Positions 1 through 9,499 of a stretch of 44,467 bases of DNA are shown here, one piece after another. The position numbers and the translations under genes are program-made. Source of the stretch: an uncultured Alphaproteobacteria bacterium (GTDB taxonomy: Bacteria > Pseudomonadota > Alphaproteobacteria > Rhodobacterales > Rhodobacteraceae). How positions within the stretch are numbered: the first letter of the stretch is position 1; each line of letters begins with the position of its first letter. The DNA is taken from NCBI GenBank assembly GCA_902580265.1, contig CACHJY010000011.1:1-44467 (forward strand), read 5' to 3'. The notes beneath the pieces were generated by a model, which saw only the letters and a program-made list of their open reading frames with translations, was not told the origin of the DNA and made no database searches.

Positions 1-1
1 G

Positions 2-814
2 GAAGTTTTTCTTAAGAGAATAAAAAATGAATATGGAGATATGATAAAGTTTTATAATCAAAGCTTTGCAAATATGGAAAACAATAATGATATAGCCAGT
101 AGAGATGATATCTGTGGGATTGTTTTAGATCTTGGTGTTTCTTCAATGCATTTGGACAACCCTTTGAGAGGATTTTCATTTAGGGAAAGTGGCCCTCTTG
201 ATATGAGAATGGGCGATCAGCCTGGCCCAACTGCTTCAGAGATAATCAACCTCTGTTCGGAAACAACTTTAGCGGATTTGATTTTCTTTTACGGACAAGA
301 GAAAAAAGCACGAAAAATTGCAAATAGCATTGTTAATGAAAGAAAAAAAAGAAAAATAAATACAACTCTGGAATTAGCAGAGATTGTAAGAGCTATAGTT
401 CCAAAAAACTTTAATAAAGATCCTGCTACAAAAACTTTTCAAGCAATTAGAATTGCTGTTAACAATGAATTAAAGGATTTATCAAAAGCTTTAATATTCG
501 CTGAGAAAATAGTCAGAAAGGGAGGTATCATCGCAGTAGTGACCTTTCATAGCCTTGAGGATAAGATTGTTAAGGATTTTGGGAAAATAATGTCAGGCAA
601 GGCTTCTTCAACCAACAGGTATAGTCCACCAACTTCTAAAACTTATCCATCTCTTATACCTGTAAATAAAAAACCTGTAGTTGCTGCAATTGATGAGATT
701 GAGAGAAACAATAGAGCAAGATCTGCAAAATTGAGGGTTTATAAAAAAGTCTCAGATAGGCCGTCAAGAGTTTTTGAAAAAATTGAATTCCCGGAGGTTG
801 AGTTAGGCATATGA
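2..814 (+). CDS. rsmH: 16S rRNA m4C1402 methyltransferase RsmH (5' partial)
   Basis: RsmH (MraW) methylates N4 of C1402 in 16S rRNA using S-adenosylmethionine and is usually one of the first genes of the dcw cluster. The frame is open to the left edge of the window. An ATG at 41 exists, but in-frame codons upstream of it (EVFLKRIKNEYGD) align with the RsmH segment before the conserved 'NFSNL' region, so that ATG is internal and the true start lies outside. Visible family motifs include DLGVSSMHLD, RGFSFRESGPLDMRM, KTFQAIRIAVNNEL and FHSLEDKIVK. About 270 residues are visible against roughly 300-310 for the family, so the missing part is the N terminus with the SAM-binding glycine motif. Its stop is one base before ftsL, so the two are surely co-transcribed. 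Confidence 0.96.
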   Translation, partial: EVFLKRIKNEYGDMIKFYNQSFANMENNNDIASRDDICGIVLDLGVSSMHLDNPLRGFSFRESGPLDMRMGDQPGPTASEIINLCSETTLADLIFFYGQEKKARKIANSIVNERKKRKINTTLELAEIVRAIVPKNFNKDPATKTFQAIRIAVNNELKDLSKALIFAEKIVRKGGIIAVVTFHSLEDKIVKDFGKIMSGKASSTNRYSPPTSKTYPSLIPVNKKPVVAAIDEIERNNRARSAKLRVYKKVSDRPSRVFEKIEFPEVELGI

Positions 815-815
815 A

Positions 816-1169
816 ATGTTGAGATTTTTTTTATTTACAATTCTTATAGTAAGTACTTTTAGTTTAGGCTTGTGGGCTTATAAAATAAATTATGAGAGTC
901 GAGCTGCTAATCAAAGAGTAAAAGAGCTGGAGAAATCGATTGTCTCAGCGAATAAGGAAGTCAAAATCTTAAACGCTGAATGGGCGCATTTAAATAGTCC
1001 TGACCGTTTAAGAAAGTTGGTTGAGTATTATTTCTTTGAGCTAAGATTAAATCCAATTAGCCCTAACGATTTCATTTCGTTTTCCGAAATAGATTTGGAT
1101 CAATTCGGTCAAAAGGTACCAACTGCTTTAACAGGTAGAAAGCTGTCTAGAATTGATCATGATGAGTAA
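816..1169 (+). CDS. ftsL: Cell division protein FtsL
   Basis: FtsL is a small bitopic inner-membrane protein. It joins FtsB and FtsQ and activates the septal synthase FtsW-FtsI. The 117 residues show a single hydrophobic segment at about 3-21 and a heptad-like helical stretch at about 30-60 (RVKELEKSIVSANKEVKIL). After these comes the alphaproteobacterial signature LNAEWAHLNSPDRLRKLV. Identification rests on this motif, the size and the position between rsmH and ftsI; overall sequence conservation of FtsL is poor. It starts one base after the rsmH stop, and its 3' end overlaps the start of ftsI. Confidence 0.9.
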   Translation: MLRFFLFTILIVSTFSLGLWAYKINYESRAANQRVKELEKSIVSANKEVKILNAEWAHLNSPDRLRKLVEYYFFELRLNPISPNDFISFSEIDLDQFGQKVPTALTGRKLSRIDHDE

Positions 1170-2841
1170 TTATAAAAAAAAAAATTTTGCGGAGCTTTCT
1201 AGAACCAGAGCAAGACTGATATTATTCAGTCTATTTGTCATGATAGGATTTTCATTGATAAGCGCTAAGATAGCCTTTCTGGCATCAAAGGGTCATCAAA
1301 AAAATATACGTTATTCTGAGACAGAGAAAATACATTCCAGATTAAATATTTCAGATAGGAATGGATATATTTTAGCAACTAACCTTGAAGGAGTTTCAGT
1401 TTATATTCGGCCTGAAAAAATTCAGAAAAAGCCATTACTTGCTCAACAATTAAAAAATATATTCCCAGATTTGGATGAAGCAGTACTATTGAATAAATTA
1501 AATGATGGTCGAAAGTTTTTTTGGTTGAAAAGTCTTGTGTCGCCAAAGAAAGAAAAGGCACTTTTTGATTTGGGGCAACCGGGAATTTATTTTGGTGAGA
1601 GAGAGTACCGTTTTTATCCTTATGGAACCTTGGCATCGCATGTTATTGGCTATACCAAAGTAAATGAGTTCGATGTAAATTATGCAAAAATCTCAGGAAT
1701 TTCTGGAGTTGAGAAAGCTTTTGAAAATAAATTAGCATTAAAAAACTCAACTAAGGTAAAAAATAACGCCATTAATTTATCTTTAGACTTACCAGTTCAA
1801 GCAGAAGTAGAAAATGTTTTAAAAGAATGGCAAAAAAGAATGGGTGCTAAAGCTGGAGGTGTAATTATAATGGATATACATAATGGTGAAATAATGGCAC
1901 TTGCTTCGTCACCAAGCTTTGATGCCAACAAAGAAAGAATCGAACTAGGAAAAAATAAAGGTTCTAGTATTTATTTTAATCGAGTTGTTCAAGGCGTCTA
2001 TGAGATGGGATCAACTTTTAAAATATTTTCCGTCGCTCAGGGATTAGAGAAAAATCTGTTTACCCTAGACACCCTAATTGATACGAGGGCATTTAGAATA
2101 AACTCAAAAAAAATTCAGGATAAGTATAAATTTAACAGCAAGAGCTCTATCTACGATATAATTGTAAGGTCATCAAATGTAGGATCCGCAAGAATAGCTC
2201 TGATGGTTGGGGAGACAGGATTGAAAGAGATTTTTTCCACTCTTGGACTTTTTGAACCCGTACGCTTAGAATTGAGAGAGGCAAAGCTAACTCAGCCTAT
2301 TTTGCCAAAAAATTGGAGAGACTTAACTTTAGCTACCGTATCTTATGGCTATGGAATATCAGTTTCACTGTTACATTTAGCAAAAGCCTACGCAATATTA
2401 GGGAATGGAGGATTTGATGTGGAACCTACCATTTTGAAAAAAAACCAAGAGGGTCATTCTGGTTCTAGAGTTTTAAAGAAAACGACCTCTGATGAAATTC
2501 TTAAATTATTAGAAGCTGTTGTTACCGATCAAAGAGGAACAGCAAGAATTCTAGGAAGTAAATATTATCGTATTGGTGGGAAAACAGGTACTGCAGAGAA
2601 AATTTCTCTTGATAAAAGAGGATACCAAAAGGATAAGGTAATTGCAAATTTTGTGGGATTATTTCCACTCAAAGAACCAAGGTTTGTTATTGCGGCCTTC
2701 TTAGATGAACCAGAGAATGCTTTCTTGCAGAAGCCATGTCGCTACGCTAGCTGTACTGTAGTACCCATGGTTAAAAAATTAATAGAGAGAACTGGCCCCT
2801 TAATGAATGTGATCCCTGAACACCATCTATCGAAGTTTTAG
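1159..2841 (+). CDS. ftsI: Septal peptidoglycan transpeptidase FtsI (PBP3)
   Basis: This is a class B penicillin-binding protein that cross-links septal peptidoglycan together with FtsW. It has an N-terminal membrane anchor at about residues 20-40, then a PBP dimerisation domain and a transpeptidase domain. All three catalytic motifs are present: STFK with nucleophile Ser at about 285, SSN at about 338-340 and KTGT at about 475-478. The length of about 560 residues is normal. The start is ambiguous: TTG 1153, ATG 1159 and ATG 1162 are in frame and all overlap the ftsL 3' end. I chose the first ATG; no strong ribosome binding site separates them. It lies in the dcw operon between ftsL and murE. 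Confidence 0.96.
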   Translation: MMSNYKKKNFAELSRTRARLILFSLFVMIGFSLISAKIAFLASKGHQKNIRYSETEKIHSRLNISDRNGYILATNLEGVSVYIRPEKIQKKPLLAQQLKNIFPDLDEAVLLNKLNDGRKFFWLKSLVSPKKEKALFDLGQPGIYFGEREYRFYPYGTLASHVIGYTKVNEFDVNYAKISGISGVEKAFENKLALKNSTKVKNNAINLSLDLPVQAEVENVLKEWQKRMGAKAGGVIIMDIHNGEIMALASSPSFDANKERIELGKNKGSSIYFNRVVQGVYEMGSTFKIFSVAQGLEKNLFTLDTLIDTRAFRINSKKIQDKYKFNSKSSIYDIIVRSSNVGSARIALMVGETGLKEIFSTLGLFEPVRLELREAKLTQPILPKNWRDLTLATVSYGYGISVSLLHLAKAYAILGNGGFDVEPTILKKNQEGHSGSRVLKKTTSDEILKLLEAVVTDQRGTARILGSKYYRIGGKTGTAEKISLDKRGYQKDKVIANFVGLFPLKEPRFVIAAFLDEPENAFLQKPCRYASCTVVPMVKKLIERTGPLMNVIPEHHLSKF

Positions 2842-2871
2842 AGTGGTTTACGATGTTTAGAAAAATTAATT

Positions 2872-4353
2872 ATGACTAGACTCTCAGTTTTGAACATAAA
2901 AGAGATTGAACGGAAAGGGCAATGGAATTATGAAGATCCTGAAATTATGGGTGTTGAAACTAACTCTCTTAGGATTGAAAAAGGACATATTTTTCTTGCC
3001 AAGGCAGGTCTTACAACAAAAAGCCATGCTGTACTATTCAGTGATCAAGCTTTTAAAAAAGGTGCGAGCCTTGTTATCACTGACATAGAAGGGTACCAAA
3101 TTGCACGAGATCAAGACCTAGATCCAACCATACCTTTTCTATTAGTCGAAGATCTTGAGGGCACTCTGAATTATATCTGTGAAATATTTTACTCGAAGAG
3201 ACCAAATTTTGTTATGGGAATTACAGGGACAAATGGAAAAACATCAGTGGTGAATTTTTGCCAACAACTCATTGAAAAAAAAAATAAATCATGTGTAACT
3301 ATAGGGACTTTGGGAGTTGGGGGAGTTTTAAGTTTAAGAACAGAAAATACCACGCCCGACAAAGCTTTTATTTTAAGAGTTTTGCATATGGCCAGATCAA
3401 AGGGAGCTAATCATGCTCTTTTGGAAGTGTCATCGCATTCCATAGTGCAACACCGGGTAAACGGTGTGGCATTTAAGGTTTTCTGCTTCACAAATTTAAC
3501 CCAAGATCATTTAGATTACCATAAAGATATGGAAACATATTTTCAAGCTAAGCTAGGCATTCTTGATATTTTGAGTTTGGATACAAAAATAATTGTAAAC
3601 ATCGACGATAAATATGGAAAAATATTTTTTGCGAAAGCAAAAAACAAAGGTTTCAAAATAGAAACAATTGGCTTTAGCGATATAGCTAATGTCAAACTAA
3701 GGGTCACTCGAGGTATGCAGGAAATCCAATTTATCGAGATTATGAGAGGTGAGTTGGTTTATAGGTTTCAAACACATTTAATAGGAGTATTTCAGGCACT
3801 AAATTTAGGCATGGCACTGCTTACATGCGAGAAATTTGGCTTTAAATTTGAAGACCTGGTGACTTCTTGTAATTCTTTGAAACCGGTTCCTGGCAGATTG
3901 GAATTCGTTGGAAAAACAAACAAAGGAGCATTTGTGTATATAGATTTTGCACACACTCCTGATGCTTTAAAGCATTTGTTGGAAACACTTAGGGCATTAA
4001 CAAAGCGCCAGTTACTGTTGGTCTTTGGTGCAGGGGGAGAAAGAGATAAAGACAAAAGGAAACCTATGGGCGCTATAGCACACAAATATTGTGATTTTAT
4101 CTGTGTGACCGATGATAATCCTCGCCATGAAGATGCAAAATCTATTAGACAGCAAATTATTGAGAACTGTCCAAGTGCTATTGAGATCGAGGATAGAGCA
4201 GAGGCAATAACATTGGCAATTCAACGAGCCCGACCTGATGATATAGTTATAATAGCTGGGAAAGGACATGAGAAGGTACAAATAATAAGAGATAATTATT
4301 TTCCTTTTAGTGACTTTGAGCAAGCCAGCATAGCAATAGAATTAATGGAATAG
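2872..4353 (+). CDS. murE: UDP-MurNAc-tripeptide synthetase MurE (meso-DAP type)
   Basis: MurE is a cytoplasmic ATP-dependent ligase that adds the third stem amino acid to UDP-MurNAc-L-Ala-D-Glu. The ATP loop GTNGKT lies at residues 119-124, and the Mur ligase central and C-terminal domains follow. The DNPR motif at 415-418 is the known signature for meso-diaminopimelate selection, in contrast to lysine-adding enzymes. The stem peptide is therefore inferred to be of the usual Gram-negative DAP type. At 493 residues the length is normal. It starts at an ATG 30 bases after the ftsI stop and ends two bases before murF. Confidence 0.97.
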   Translation: MTRLSVLNIKEIERKGQWNYEDPEIMGVETNSLRIEKGHIFLAKAGLTTKSHAVLFSDQAFKKGASLVITDIEGYQIARDQDLDPTIPFLLVEDLEGTLNYICEIFYSKRPNFVMGITGTNGKTSVVNFCQQLIEKKNKSCVTIGTLGVGGVLSLRTENTTPDKAFILRVLHMARSKGANHALLEVSSHSIVQHRVNGVAFKVFCFTNLTQDHLDYHKDMETYFQAKLGILDILSLDTKIIVNIDDKYGKIFFAKAKNKGFKIETIGFSDIANVKLRVTRGMQEIQFIEIMRGELVYRFQTHLIGVFQALNLGMALLTCEKFGFKFEDLVTSCNSLKPVPGRLEFVGKTNKGAFVYIDFAHTPDALKHLLETLRALTKRQLLLVFGAGGERDKDKRKPMGAIAHKYCDFICVTDDNPRHEDAKSIRQQIIENCPSAIEIEDRAEAITLAIQRARPDDIVIIAGKGHEKVQIIRDNYFPFSDFEQASIAIELME

Positions 4354-4355
4354 AT

Positions 4356-5777
4356 TTGATAGTGACTGAAGTTTTATGGGATAACTTTACGGCAGAGGCT
4401 GCTACTTTAGGTCAATGCAAATCATTCTGGGAAGCCTCAGGTATCTCGTTTGATACCAGGAAAATTAATAAAGGAGACCTCTTCATAGCACTACCAGGGG
4501 AAAGAGACGGTCACGACTTTGTCCAAGAAGCCTTCAATAATGGCGCTGCAGCTGCCATGGTGAGCAAAACACCAGAAGGTTTAAATAAAAATGAAAAGTT
4601 ATTATTTGTCGATGACGTGATGAAGGCATTAGTTAGAATGGCAAAGATTGCTAGAAATGAATCTAAGGCCATTTTTATCGGAATTACTGGAACGTCCGGA
4701 AAAACTTCCACCAAGGACATGGGAGGATTGGTTTTTAAACGCTTCGGGAAGACACATTTTTCAGAGAAAAGTTATAACAATATTCTAGGTTGTTCATTAA
4801 CACTAGCCACTATACCAAAAGATACTGAATACGTCTTAATAGAAATTGGTACGAATAGCTTAGGAGAAATCGCGGAATTATCCCAGATAGTCAGGCCTGA
4901 TCATGTTATAATAACGGATGTATCAATTGGTCATATTGAAGGTCTAAAGTCTCTAGATAATGTTGTAGAAGAGAAAGCGTCCATTTGTTCAGGGCAGAAA
5001 AAAAACGGTATCGCTGTCATACCAGGCGATATTGAAAAATTTAGCCAACTTAAATCAAAAGTAGAGGGCTTTGGCCCTAATGTAATCTCAGTCGGGGAGG
5101 ATGGAAATAGTGATGTAAGAATCCACAAAACACGAATATTTAACAACGCTATTACCTCAACAATTTTAGATCAAGAACAAGATTTATGGAAAGTGAAGCT
5201 TAAAACTGCTGGAACGCATTACATGAAAAATGCAGCAGCGCTATTGACGCTTGTAGCATCATTAAAGTTAAGCTCAGCGAACGCTATTTTAGCCCTAGAG
5301 AATTGGGCCCCATTAGCTGGACGCGGCCAAGTTTTAGAAGTTAAATTAGCACTGCGTGATTGTCGTATAGCTATACACGTTATAGATGAAAGCTACAACG
5401 CAAATCCAGGTTCAGTAAAATCGTCTTTAGACACCCTTTCCTGTATTTTCAGGAAAAAAAATAGTAAATATCAGTATAATAGGAGGATAGCTGTATTAGG
5501 AGACATGCTAGAGCTAGGGTCATCTGAGGTAAAAGAACATGTAAATATAGCCAAATTTGCAAGATTGGATAAAATTGATAAAATTTATTGCGTGGGATCT
5601 CGAATGAGAAAGCTTTATGATGTGTTACCAAACTCTAAGCGAGGGTTTTGGACGGAAACCGCAGAAGAGATGCAAAATGTTTTAGTTAATAAACTTAAAA
5701 ACGGGGATATAGTAATGATTAAAGGCTCTTTCTCAATGGGAATGAACAAGATAGTCAACAAATTGAAAAATACTTAA
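4356..5777 (+). CDS. murF: UDP-MurNAc-tripeptide--D-Ala-D-Ala ligase MurF
   Basis: MurF adds D-Ala-D-Ala to the UDP-MurNAc-tripeptide and completes the cytoplasmic pentapeptide precursor. The nucleotide loop GTSGKT is at residues 112-117. The family motif ESYNANPGS is present in the C-terminal half, as is the N-terminal substrate segment ISFDTRKINKGDLFIALPGE. The 473 residues match the family. The start is a TTG only two bases after the murE stop; a GTG at 4362 two codons later is an alternative, and no clear Shine-Dalgarno decides between them. Translational coupling to murE is likely. Confidence 0.97.
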   Translation: MIVTEVLWDNFTAEAATLGQCKSFWEASGISFDTRKINKGDLFIALPGERDGHDFVQEAFNNGAAAAMVSKTPEGLNKNEKLLFVDDVMKALVRMAKIARNESKAIFIGITGTSGKTSTKDMGGLVFKRFGKTHFSEKSYNNILGCSLTLATIPKDTEYVLIEIGTNSLGEIAELSQIVRPDHVIITDVSIGHIEGLKSLDNVVEEKASICSGQKKNGIAVIPGDIEKFSQLKSKVEGFGPNVISVGEDGNSDVRIHKTRIFNNAITSTILDQEQDLWKVKLKTAGTHYMKNAAALLTLVASLKLSSANAILALENWAPLAGRGQVLEVKLALRDCRIAIHVIDESYNANPGSVKSSLDTLSCIFRKKNSKYQYNRRIAVLGDMLELGSSEVKEHVNIAKFARLDKIDKIYCVGSRMRKLYDVLPNSKRGFWTETAEEMQNVLVNKLKNGDIVMIKGSFSMGMNKIVNKLKNT

Positions 5778-5795
5778 CTATTTAGAGTTTCAGCA

Positions 5796-6881
5796 ATGTT
5801 ATATTTTTTGAGTTTTTTATCAGATGGTGGCGACGTGTTTAATCTTTTCCGCTATATAACTTTTCGTGCAGGGGGTGCTTTTTTTACAGCTCTTATAATA
5901 TTTTTTACATTTGGAAAATACAGTATTGGTTACTTAAAAAAATTGCAGAAAGAGGGTCAACCAATAAGAGAAGATGGCCCTAAGGAACATATTATTAAAA
6001 AAGCGGGCACTCCCACAATGGGAGGAGTCATTATATTATTAGCGGTTACAATTTCTACCATTTTGTGGGCACGCTTAGATAATCAGTATATTTGGATTAT
6101 TTTATTTGTGACTTTTTCTTTCGGCGTTATTGGATTAATTGATGATTACATCAAAGTTGTTAAAAGAAATTATGGGGGTCTTTCTGGTCGCCTACGATTG
6201 CTATTTGGGTTCTCAATAGCTTTTATCGCTGCCTACTTCATTCAGATTCAGCACCTTGATGATTTGAGTGGGTCTCTGGCTTTGCCAATTTTCAAAGATT
6301 ATTTGGTATTTTTGGGAGCCTTCTTTTTCCCTTTTGCTATGATTGTAATTGTCGGGTCTGCTAATGCCGTTAATTTAACAGATGGATTGGATGGGTTGGC
6401 CATTATGCCAGTTATAATTGCAGGAGCATCATTAGGTATTATTTCTTACATAGTTGGCAGAGCAGATTATTCATTATATTTAGATGTTCACTATATTAAA
6501 GGTAGTAGTGAAATACTTATATTTTCCGCAGCTTTGATAGGTAGTGGTTTAGGATTTTTGTGGTATAATGCTCCCCCTGCGGCAGTTTTTATGGGAGATA
6601 CCGGATCTTTATCCCTTGGTTCGGCTCTCGGTTGTATAGCAGTATCCATCAAACATGAGCTTGTCTTATTGATCGTTGGAGGCCTGTTTGTGATTGAGAC
6701 ACTTTCTGTGATAATACAAGTATTATTTTTTAAGATTACAGGAAAACGAGTTTTTCTGATGGCACCAATACACCATCACTTTGAAAAACTTGGTTGGTCG
6801 GAGTCGCAAATAGTAATAAGGTTCTGGATCATTGCTGTAATACTGGCGGCCCTTGGCATGGCAACCCTCAAACTTAGATAA
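5796..6881 (+). CDS. mraY: Phospho-MurNAc-pentapeptide transferase MraY
   Basis: MraY is a polytopic inner-membrane enzyme that transfers phospho-MurNAc-pentapeptide to undecaprenyl phosphate to make lipid I. About ten hydrophobic segments can be seen. Key cytoplasmic-loop motifs are the Asp pair in LIDDYIKV (D116, D117), NLTDGLDGL (D196, D199) and the HHH of APIHHHFEKLGW (326-328), all associated with Mg2+ and nucleotide binding. Its 361 residues are the usual size. It begins at an ATG after an 18-base gap from murF and stops one base before murD. Confidence 0.97.
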   Translation: MLYFLSFLSDGGDVFNLFRYITFRAGGAFFTALIIFFTFGKYSIGYLKKLQKEGQPIREDGPKEHIIKKAGTPTMGGVIILLAVTISTILWARLDNQYIWIILFVTFSFGVIGLIDDYIKVVKRNYGGLSGRLRLLFGFSIAFIAAYFIQIQHLDDLSGSLALPIFKDYLVFLGAFFFPFAMIVIVGSANAVNLTDGLDGLAIMPVIIAGASLGIISYIVGRADYSLYLDVHYIKGSSEILIFSAALIGSGLGFLWYNAPPAAVFMGDTGSLSLGSALGCIAVSIKHELVLLIVGGLFVIETLSVIIQVLFFKITGKRVFLMAPIHHHFEKLGWSESQIVIRFWIIAVILAALGMATLKLR

Positions 6882-6882
6882 A

Positions 6883-8283
6883 ATGATAAATTTAAAAAAC
6901 CTGAGAAACAAAAAAGTGGGGGTTCTCGGCCTTGAAAGGACAGGTTTGTCTGTTGTCAAGGCTGTGGAGCAAGCAGGTGGCTTATTGATCTGTTGGGATG
7001 ATGATAAAGAAAAGAGATATAATCTAGAAGCTAGTGGGATTACTGTAAGAGATCTCAATAACAAAAACTTAATTAGGGATCTAGATCTTCTAGTCGTAAG
7101 CCCAGGTGTTCCTCACTTGTACCCAAATCCACATCCAATAGTTACCTTAGCATATGAATTAAATATAAGAGTAGACAATGATATTGGACTTCTTTTTTCA
7201 AACCATATCCAAGAGGATTATGAAACTTTCAGTAATCCACCACAAATTATTGCAATAACAGGATCGAACGGTAAATCTACGGCAACAGCTTTGGTCACTC
7301 ATGTACTTTCTAAAGTTTTTAAAGATGTAGAAATGGGAGGCAATATAGGTAAACCTGCTTTAGAATTAAGTCCCCCAAAGGAAGGCTCTATAAGGATCCT
7401 CGAGCTATCTTCATATCAAATCGAATTGGCAAAATGTTTAGCTCCAAATTTTGCGGCTTTTATTAATTTTTCGTCAGACCATCTTCAAAGACATGGAGGG
7501 ATAGGGGGATATTTTTATGCCAAAGCAAGACTATTTTTGGAAAACTTAACAGATAAATCGGTCATTAATATTGATACTGCAGAGGGCCTATTTTTATATC
7601 ACAGACTTAACTCAGTTGAGAATAAAATCATCGCCATCAGCAGTAAAATAGATGTCAAAGATTACCTATGGGCTGTAGGTCTAAAAGGACATTTCATTAC
7701 TGAATGGCAAAAGGGTCGGCAGGTCTACTCCTTTGATTTGAGAAATCTAGATGATAGCCTCGTAATCTTGCGAGAAAGTCTTTTAACTGTATATGCATTG
7801 GCCAGATCATTTGGTATAGCCCCCAAAAGCATTCTAACCAATTGTGATGGATTTACGCCGCTCGAACACAGAAATCAGCATGTGGGTGTTATTAAAGGCG
7901 TAACTTTTATTAATGATAGTAAAGCTACAAATGTTGATGCAACTAGACACGCATTAAAAACTCATAAAAATGTTCATTTGATTTTAGGTGGCCAAGCAAA
8001 AGAGAATAATTTTTATCAGCTTCGAGATAGTATGGACAATGTATCTAGGATTTATCTTATGGGAGAGGCAGGTACTGTTATAGCAAAAAGCTTAGAAGGT
8101 CATAAAATTTGGCAATTTAGTACTTTAAATCAGGCTCTTGATAGCGCAATAAATGATGCCAAAGATGGGGACACTATTTTATTTTCACCAGCTTGTGCTA
8201 GTTTTGATCAATACTTGAATTTTGAAGAAAGAGGTAAGCACTTCGTTTCTCTAGTTGAAGAATATAGAAAAAATATAATTTAG
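6883..8283 (+). CDS. murD: UDP-MurNAc-L-Ala--D-Glu ligase MurD
   Basis: MurD is the cytoplasmic ligase that adds D-glutamate to UDP-MurNAc-L-Ala. The N-terminal Rossmann part starts with VGVLGLERTGLS, the ATP loop GSNGKST is at residues 127-133, and ELSSYQIE and EHRNQ motifs follow. The open frame extends upstream to a TTG at 6853 inside mraY, but that extension encodes no conserved sequence. The ATG at 6883, one base after the mraY stop, gives a 466-residue protein whose N terminus aligns with the family. It is followed by a 55-base gap, one of the larger ones in the first part of the cluster. Confidence 0.96.
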   Translation: MINLKNLRNKKVGVLGLERTGLSVVKAVEQAGGLLICWDDDKEKRYNLEASGITVRDLNNKNLIRDLDLLVVSPGVPHLYPNPHPIVTLAYELNIRVDNDIGLLFSNHIQEDYETFSNPPQIIAITGSNGKSTATALVTHVLSKVFKDVEMGGNIGKPALELSPPKEGSIRILELSSYQIELAKCLAPNFAAFINFSSDHLQRHGGIGGYFYAKARLFLENLTDKSVINIDTAEGLFLYHRLNSVENKIIAISSKIDVKDYLWAVGLKGHFITEWQKGRQVYSFDLRNLDDSLVILRESLLTVYALARSFGIAPKSILTNCDGFTPLEHRNQHVGVIKGVTFINDSKATNVDATRHALKTHKNVHLILGGQAKENNFYQLRDSMDNVSRIYLMGEAGTVIAKSLEGHKIWQFSTLNQALDSAINDAKDGDTILFSPACASFDQYLNFEERGKHFVSLVEEYRKNII

Positions 8284-8338
8284 TATGTCTTTTTAATTCA
8301 AGTAATGTTAGTGTCATAGCTAAAAACGAGCAGTAAAA

Positions 8339-9499
8339 ATGACAGATATAATTCACGGCAACCACCGTGCTGTGCCCGTAGAAAACCCGTTTCATCGTTG
8401 GTGGCAATCGGTTGATCAGTGGACCTTAATAGCGACTTTAGTCCTTATTGTAACTGGAGTCCTTCTATCAATGGCAGCTTCCGTGCCTCTAGCAGATTCC
8501 AATGATATAACTACTTTTTACTATGTTTACAGGCAAGCTATTTACGGGGTTATTTCGTTTTCTCTAATTGTATTTTTATCCACCACAAGTTTATCGGTTG
8601 TACGAAGACTTGGCATAATAGGTTTTTTTTTAGTTGTAATTGCACTTCTACTTCTTCCAATTTTTGGTACGGATTTTGGAAAGGGAGCAGTGCGATGGTT
8701 CTCTTTAAACTGGCTAACAATTCAACCATCTGAATATTTAAAACCATTTTTTGTGATTTTTATATCTTGGATTGTCGCTGGGAATATAAATAGCAACCCA
8801 AAAGTAGGACTATTTTTATCTTTCTTATCAATGTCCATTTGTGTATTTCTACTCACGTTGCAACCTGACTTAGGTCAGACTGTAGTTTTGATTGGTTCCT
8901 GGGTTTTGATCCATTTTATTGTTGGTGTTTCTTGGCTGTTCTCCGCAGTTTTTTTTACTTTTATTTTAACCGTTGCCTTTATATTTTATCAATTCTCTAA
9001 CCATGTAGCGACTAGATTAAAGACCTTTTTTTCAAATGTTGTCGAGCCGACATCTCAGATGGGTTTAGTTGAGCAATCAATTCACTCAGGTGGTTTTTTG
9101 GGTGTTGGTGCAGGAAATGGAAAGATTAAATGGAGCCTGCCTGACGCCCATACCGATTTTATCATTGCAGTTGCTATAGAGGAATTTGGTCTCATAGTGT
9201 TTATTTTGATAGTAGCGCTCTTTATGGTTATTTTTTTAAGATCATTATCAAGGTTAATCATCGAAAGAAACATGTTTTTATTATTGGTTGGCATAGGGTT
9301 GTTGACAATTATTCAGACGCAGGCGCTTATTAATTTAGGTGTAGCAGCTCGCTTACTTCCAACTAAAGGGATGACATTACCCTTCATAAGTTATGGGGGG
9401 TCCTCAATGGTCGCCATGGGGATATTAATGGGCCTATTGCTCAACGTAACCAGGCGTAGAACCAGCGAAAATATAGATAGCTTTATGGGTGGCACTTAA
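8339..9499 (+). CDS. ftsW: Septal peptidoglycan glycosyltransferase FtsW
   Basis: FtsW is a SEDS-family membrane protein that polymerises lipid II at the septum in complex with FtsI. The 386 residues hold about ten hydrophobic helices. Recognisable SEDS segments are KGAVRWFSLNWLTIQPSEYLKP, the essential-Asp region LTLQPDLGQTVVLIGSW and the C-terminal PFISYGGSSMVAMGI. A cytoplasmic N-terminal tail of about 30 residues precedes the first helix. Together with its position between murD and murG this excludes RodA. Its stop overlaps the murG start by one base. Confidence 0.96.
   Translation: MTDIIHGNHRAVPVENPFHRWWQSVDQWTLIATLVLIVTGVLLSMAASVPLADSNDITTFYYVYRQAIYGVISFSLIVFLSTTSLSVVRRLGIIGFFLVVIALLLLPIFGTDFGKGAVRWFSLNWLTIQPSEYLKPFFVIFISWIVAGNINSNPKVGLFLSFLSMSICVFLLTLQPDLGQTVVLIGSWVLIHFIVGVSWLFSAVFFTFILTVAFIFYQFSNHVATRLKTFFSNVVEPTSQMGLVEQSIHSGGFLGVGAGNGKIKWSLPDAHTDFIIAVAIEEFGLIVFILIVALFMVIFLRSLSRLIIERNMFLLLVGIGLLTIIQTQALINLGVAARLLPTKGMTLPFISYGGSSMVAMGILMGLLLNVTRRRTSENIDSFMGGT

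Noticed and set aside
41..43. ATG at 41 as the rsmH start
   Set aside because: Upstream codons are in frame and match the family, so the gene runs in from outside the window.
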